From positions 1 through 37,883 of the forward strand of contig NZ_JANHDJ010000013.1 of assembly GCF_024494645.1 (NCBI RefSeq): a stretch of DNA of 37,883 nt, given 5' to 3'. This document shows, one piece after another, positions 33,797 through 37,883 of the stretch. Below the pieces are notes generated by a model. It made no database searches, had not been told where the DNA came from, and saw only the letters and a program-made list of their open reading frames with translations. The position numbers and the translations under genes were made by a program. How positions within the stretch are numbered: the stretch's first letter is position 1; each line of letters opens with the position of its first letter. Source of the stretch: Halohasta litorea. Lineage in GTDB: Archaea > Halobacteriota > Halobacteria > Halobacteriales > Haloferacaceae.

Positions 33797-35158
33797 ATGA
33801 CCGACGGCAGCCTCGGAGTGAGCGAGGCCGTTTCGATGGCTCTCGGTGGCATGATCGGCGGCGGGATCTACGCCGTCTTGGGCGTCGTGACGACGATCGC
33901 GGGCGGCGCGACCTGGATCGCGTTCGTCATGGCCGGGATCGTCGCTGCCTGTGCGAGCTACTCCTACATCGGCTTGAACCGGCTCGTCGCCGACGCCGAC
34001 GGCACCGGCGGCGGTGGCTCGGTGACGTTCGTCCAGTCGTTTACGGGGAACTCCGATCTCGCAGGGATGGTCGGCTGGACGCTGTTGGTTGGCTACATCG
34101 GGTCGATGGCGATGTACGCCTTCGCCTTCGGTGAGTTCGCCGTCGCACTCCCGCTGCTCCCGGCGTCCGCCGCGGGGGTTCCGCTCCGCCCGGTAATCTC
34201 CGTGGGCGCGGTCGCTGGCTTCGTCGGGCTGAACCTCCTGGGGGCACGCGCGACCGGGTCCGTCGAAACCCTGCTGGTCGGCGCGAAAGTCCTGGTACTG
34301 GTCGCCTTCGGTGTCGGTGGCGTGCTCTATGCGCTGGTAACACCCTCGATTAGCGTCGACCTCGGCGGCTCGCAGATCGCCTCGTTCGGTCCCGTTATGG
34401 CCGCTGGCGTCTCCTTCGTCGCGTTCCAGGGGTGGCAACTGCTGTTCTACGATCAGGAGAGCATGGCCGATCCCCTCGAAGAGATCCCGAAAGCGATCTA
34501 CAGCTCGATTCCGGTCGCCGTAGCGATCTACGTCGTGGTGGCCGTTGCGACCTACGCCCTCGCGCCGCAAGCACTACAGGCTAACCCACACACGGCGCTG
34601 ACCGAGGCGGCCTCGACGGTCGCGGGCGCGGTCGGTTTCGCAACCGCCGGCGGGGTCGTCCTCTCGCTGTCGGCGCTATTCTCGACCGGGAGCGCGATCA
34701 ACGCGACGCTGTTTTCGGCCGGCTACTTCGCTAAGGGGATGCTATCTGATGATCTACTCCCCGACCGCGTTGGTGATTCCAGTGTCAGTGGCGTGCCGAG
34801 CCGGACGCTGCTCATCCTCGGGGCCATCACGGCCGTCTTCAGCGCCTACGGCAGTCTGGAGGCGATCACCTCCTTCGCGTCGCTGTCGTTCATCGTCGTC
34901 TTCGGCGCGATGAGCGCCCTGGCGTTCACCCAGCGCGATGCCGAGCCACTCACCGGGCTTTGGCCCGCCATCGGCACCGTTGGTACAAGCGGCTTTTTCG
35001 TCCTGCTGTTGTACCACCTCTTTCGCGCCGAGCGGGGCACCTTCTACGCGGTCGTGCTCATCGCCGTCGCGGTCGTCCTCGTCGAACTCCTCTACTTCGA
35101 GCGGGCCGTGATCGAAGAAGAGATCCCCTACATCGCGGTCGGCGACCGGGCAGATTGA
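33797..35158 (+). CDS. APC-family amino acid permease
   Basis: This 453-residue APC-superfamily permease has about twelve membrane segments. TM1 carries the unwound family motif GGMIGGGIYAVLG. The sequence AFQGWQLLFYDQESMADPLE in the middle corresponds to the APC substrate region of TM6 and its loop. The ATG at 33797 (MTDGSLGVSEAVSMALG) is chosen because TM1 follows at the usual distance; the in-frame extension to 33737 is basic and unlike the family. Substrate is unknown; amino acids are usual. It points at the leftward APC-Usp permease gene, with 68 bp between the stops. Confidence 0.9.
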   Translation: MTDGSLGVSEAVSMALGGMIGGGIYAVLGVVTTIAGGATWIAFVMAGIVAACASYSYIGLNRLVADADGTGGGGSVTFVQSFTGNSDLAGMVGWTLLVGYIGSMAMYAFAFGEFAVALPLLPASAAGVPLRPVISVGAVAGFVGLNLLGARATGSVETLLVGAKVLVLVAFGVGGVLYALVTPSISVDLGGSQIASFGPVMAAGVSFVAFQGWQLLFYDQESMADPLEEIPKAIYSSIPVAVAIYVVVAVATYALAPQALQANPHTALTEAASTVAGAVGFATAGGVVLSLSALFSTGSAINATLFSAGYFAKGMLSDDLLPDRVGDSSVSGVPSRTLLILGAITAVFSAYGSLEAITSFASLSFIVVFGAMSALAFTQRDAEPLTGLWPAIGTVGTSGFFVLLLYHLFRAERGTFYAVVLIAVAVVLVELLYFERAVIEEEIPYIAVGDRAD

Positions 35159-35226
35159 GCTCTGACAGCAATCGAGACACATCGTCGGATCATCCACTCT
35201 CCTCGTCGACAGCGGTTCCGGAACGG

Positions 35227-37635
35227 TCAGGTCCGCTGGTTTCGGAACCAGCGGGTGAGCCGGGAAGTGATACCCACGTACCGTTTGGCCATGATCACCG
35301 TTCCGTCGACCTGTGTGCCGATGGCTTCCGGGACTGAGCCGAAGACGAGTTGCTGCAAGAGTCCCTCGCGGGACGAGCCGACGACCGTCACATCGTGGGC
35401 GGCGGCCCGCTCGACGATGGCGTCGACCACCGACTCGGCTTCGATGGTCTGGGTCGTAACTGGAACGTCGTCAAGCACAGCTCCCGTCCGGTCGAGGATG
35501 CGTTCGGCAACCGCTGGTTCGGCTTCGCCCGGTGCAGTGACGTAGATCACCTCGACGCTCGCGCCGGTCGACCGCGCGATGGCGTGGGCGACTTCGGCAG
35601 CGAACTGGGCGTGTGGTCCGCCAGCCGTCGGTACGAGGATCGACTCGACGTCACCGACGGGGGCCATGCGCTCGACGAGGACATCACAGCGGGCCTCGGT
35701 GACGACACGGTCGACGTTGCTGCCGAGGACGTAGTCAGTCCGGCGACTGCGGCCACGCCAGCCCATCAACACGAGGTCAATGTCGTCCTGTGTAACCGTG
35801 TTCAGGATTGCGGTCGCCGGGTCGTTACCGATGCGGATTTTGCCACGGACGGGGATGTCATGGTCGCTCTCGTCAGCGAATGCCAGTGCTTGGTCGATGA
35901 CGTTCCGTTCGGTATCGACGAATTTTCTCCCTTCGGACAGCGGCGTCTGCCGTGGGACCGTAACCACACTCACAACCTCTATTTCGGCGTTCCGTTCGGC
36001 GGCAAGATCAAGGGCGGTCCGCATCAACTGCTCGACGCTCTCGGGGTCGGCAATAGGAACGAGTAGCCGCTGGTCGCGGCCCTCGCCCTCTGGCACGCGC
36101 TCGGTGGCCACCGTGGGTGTCTCAGCTTCGAGTTTTTCTTCTTCTTTCCGTTCGGAGTAGCCATAATAGACAGCGAGGCCGAGGCCCATCCAGATGATCG
36201 TCGTCAGGAGGGCGATAAAGCCGTGGGAGTCCGGCCCGAGGCCGATCTCCATGCCGAGTGCCGACAGCAAAAACGGCGTCAACAGGAACTGGAGGACGAT
36301 CCCGATCAGAGGCGGCCACGGCATGTAAGGGACCTCGAAGGTCCGGGGTAGGTCGCGATGGGTCTTCCGCATCTTGATGACCGTCCAGTTGACCTGCACG
36401 AACAGGAGTATGAACATGATGTCGGCCGAGGCGGCGACGGCTTCGATGGGGAGGACCACCGCCATCGCGGCTATGAGGATCGCCGAGAGGAAGATCGCCC
36501 AGTGAGGGGTCCGCTTGTCGGGGTGTATCTTCTCGAAGATCCCCGGCAGTGCCCGGTCCCGTCCCATCGCAAACGAGACCCGCGACGAGGAGTAGACGGT
36601 CGCGTTGAGCGCCGACATCGTGGCGGTCAGCCCGGCGATCAACAGCAGCGGTACTCCGTAGGGGACGAACTGACCGGCGGCTTCGATGATCCCCAGCTCA
36701 CCGAGGTTCCCGAGCAGTTGCCAAGTCGGCGCGTCGGGGGTGAGACCCGCACTCGCTGCGAGCTCCGGGACGACGCTGATCCCGCCGATGGCCGCAAACG
36801 AGACCAGGATGTAGATCGGGACGACGATGAGCAACGAGTAGAAGACGGCCTTGGGGATGTTTTCACCTGGATCGACGACCTCCTCACCCGACTGGACGAT
36901 GATCTCGTAGCCCTCGAAGGCGATGTAGGTAAAGCCCATCGCCCCGATGATCCCGATGGCACCGTTCGGTGCGAACCCCGGATTCGCAACGAATTTTGCT
37001 GGCCAGTCGGGCGTGTTGAACGTCGCCAGCAGCCCGAAGGCGACGAACACTCCGAGAATCACGACCTTGATCGCGGTCACGACAACGCCAGCTTTCCCGG
37101 TCTCCTCGGCCCCTCGGTAGTTGATGTAGGCGAACAGACTCACCATCAACACGGCGAGGAGCTTCTCGACGAGGAGCCGGTCGACGACCCCCAACAGGAG
37201 GAACTCTCGGGGGAGCAGCCCAGCGTACACGATGAATTCGGTCAGGAAAACCCCGAAGGTGACGGCGTACAGCGAACACGCGACCGCGTGGGCAAACCAG
37301 CTCATCCAGCCCGCATAAAAGCCGTTGGGGTCGACGAGCGCCTCTTTGACCCAGAGGTAGCCACCACCCGCCTCGGGGAAGGCCGCACCGAGTTCGGCAT
37401 ACGAGACGGCCGTAAACAGCGCCACGAACCCGTTCAGAAGGAACGCGACAGTCAGTGCGGGCCCAGCAAGCCCCGCCGCGAACCCCGTCAACGCAAATAC
37501 TCCGGCCCCGATCATCGCACCGACACCGATGAACGTGATGTCGAACAGGCTCATGTCCCGCGATAGTTCCGTCTCGACATGGTCATCGGCTACTGTAGAT
37601 TCTGAACTATTCGAATCTACATGGCTATCGCTCAT
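35227..37635 (-). CDS. APC-family permease fused to two UspA domains
   Basis: This 802-residue protein has, after a polar N-terminus of about 30 residues, an APC permease core with about twelve membrane segments and the TM1 motif GVGAMIGAGVFALTGFAAG (up to about 490). Two universal-stress-protein domains follow (about 520-660 and 665-790). Each starts with a LLVP or ILVP strand, and the first has the ATP-site-like GNDPATAIL, then GWRGRSRR. Such permease-Usp fusions are well known in haloarchaea, and the Usp part may sense nucleotides and gate transport. The gene is complete, and its start lies about 120 bp from the right-hand IS. Confidence 0.93.
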   Translation of the reverse strand: MSDSHVDSNSSESTVADDHVETELSRDMSLFDITFIGVGAMIGAGVFALTGFAAGLAGPALTVAFLLNGFVALFTAVSYAELGAAFPEAGGGYLWVKEALVDPNGFYAGWMSWFAHAVACSLYAVTFGVFLTEFIVYAGLLPREFLLLGVVDRLLVEKLLAVLMVSLFAYINYRGAEETGKAGVVVTAIKVVILGVFVAFGLLATFNTPDWPAKFVANPGFAPNGAIGIIGAMGFTYIAFEGYEIIVQSGEEVVDPGENIPKAVFYSLLIVVPIYILVSFAAIGGISVVPELAASAGLTPDAPTWQLLGNLGELGIIEAAGQFVPYGVPLLLIAGLTATMSALNATVYSSSRVSFAMGRDRALPGIFEKIHPDKRTPHWAIFLSAILIAAMAVVLPIEAVAASADIMFILLFVQVNWTVIKMRKTHRDLPRTFEVPYMPWPPLIGIVLQFLLTPFLLSALGMEIGLGPDSHGFIALLTTIIWMGLGLAVYYGYSERKEEEKLEAETPTVATERVPEGEGRDQRLLVPIADPESVEQLMRTALDLAAERNAEIEVVSVVTVPRQTPLSEGRKFVDTERNVIDQALAFADESDHDIPVRGKIRIGNDPATAILNTVTQDDIDLVLMGWRGRSRRTDYVLGSNVDRVVTEARCDVLVERMAPVGDVESILVPTAGGPHAQFAAEVAHAIARSTGASVEVIYVTAPGEAEPAVAERILDRTGAVLDDVPVTTQTIEAESVVDAIVERAAAHDVTVVGSSREGLLQQLVFGSVPEAIGTQVDGTVIMAKRYVGITSRLTRWFRNQRT

Positions 37636-37754
37636 GATTTCAAAGTTTATGGAACTGAATAACGAAGCTTTCGGTTTGCTGTACTCGTCGTTTTCGTGTC
37701 AGGATTAGGTACAATACGCCATATTCGATTAAGACAATATTTCAATCGGGATCG

Positions 37755-37883
37755 ACGGCTGTGTTGAATCGCCATACAGCGTAGGATTTCACTGTTTGAC
37801 GAAGCGTTTGATGTTATAGACGGCACACATCAGCGCGATTTCGCGGAACTCACGGAACCAGGAACGCGCTCGCACGGCGAAGC
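37755..37883 (-). mobile_element. IS5-like insertion sequence, second partial copy (inverted)
   Basis: Exact reverse complement of bases 1-129. Identity ends at 37755, and the left flank (ATCG before it) differs from the flank of the other copy, which defines the IS end as close to this base. The body of the IS continues beyond the window. Confidence 0.85.
37789..37881 (-). CDS. IS5-like transposase, C-terminal 30 residues (partial, second copy)
   Basis: Same sequence as 3-95, on the opposite strand. The frame enters from the right edge and stops at 37789-37791. See the left copy for the basis of the family assignment. Confidence 0.65.
   Translation of the reverse strand, partial: FAVRARSWFREFREIALMCAVYNIKRFVKQ

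Noticed and set aside
33539-34570. 343-codon open frame on the minus strand
   Set aside because: Antisense to the APC permease; Arg/Gly/Asp-rich product, no start signal.
36358-37566. 402-codon open frame on the plus strand
   Set aside because: Antisense to the APC-Usp permease gene, low-complexity and highly charged product, no family.
1-37883. Composite transposon bounded by the two inverted IS copies
   Set aside because: The CDF gene is cut by the left IS, the right flank shows no target repeat, and the repeat length fits a contig break. The idea cannot be supported from this window.
1-37883. CRISPR array, tRNA or rRNA genes, replication origin
   Set aside because: No regular spaced repeats, no cloverleaf or rRNA sequence was recognised, and no Orc1/Cdc6 or RepH gene is present. 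The four palindromes are too far apart for an array.

Overview
The window looks like haloarchaeal DNA. The proteins are acidic, and there are Tat-type lipoprotein leaders, a TFB, a halocyanin, RdfA with its SMC-related partner, a fused CtaA/CtaB-type protein and an archaeal-type SecY. It starts and stops inside two inverted copies of one insertion sequence: bases 1-129 are the exact reverse complement of 37755-37883. It is therefore probably an assembly contig broken at IS copies, or a segment lying between two inverted IS copies. The mix of metal resistance, respiratory genes, duplicated core genes and decayed genes suggests a megaplasmid or a genomic island. The left two thirds are visibly richer in A+T than the part right of about 26 kb.

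Region by region. 1-3.4 kb is a zinc/cadmium efflux group (P1B ATPase, small membrane protein, and a CDF transporter cut off by the IS), and two of its promoters share one motif. 3.5-8.6 kb is a same-strand group of a Dyp-type peroxidase lipoprotein, a CPBP protease, a zinc-finger membrane protein, a large polytopic membrane protein and a P19/Tp34-like lipoprotein; it reads like an iron or copper handling system. 8.6-10.45 kb is an intact IS200/IS605-family element with tnpA, tnpB and a structured right end. 10.45-14.2 kb holds a fused heme A/heme O synthase-type protein, a halocyanin and a TFB. 14.3-16.2 kb is a mercury module: mercuric reductase facing a HxlR-type regulator with an N-terminal cysteine cluster. 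16.4-19.5 kb holds a regulator/DUF7521 pair, a polytopic protein with a CxCxCC motif, an exchanger fragment and small membrane proteins.

19.5-20.5 kb is a graveyard of gene pieces, including a secY 3' tail. A Rieske protein and a PiT phosphate permease follow, then a TrkA-type protein with a frameshift and a lone IS200/605 right end. 25.2-26.7 kb is a complete secY, preceded by a frameshifted membrane protein gene. 27.9-30.4 kb is rdfA plus a Rad50-like SMC-related gene. 30.5-33.6 kb holds a small zinc-finger protein, an ABC exporter whose ATPase has lost its catalytic glutamate by internal deletion, and a DUF106 (YidC/Oxa1 superfamily) protein. 33.8-37.6 kb holds two APC permeases, one fused to UspA domains.

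The main non-gene signal is a 23-bp palindrome found four times (19830, 25138, 27767, 32527), always between genes and next to secY, secY-relic, rdfA and DUF106/ABC loci. It is a candidate operator linking these units. No rRNA, tRNA or CRISPR array was seen.
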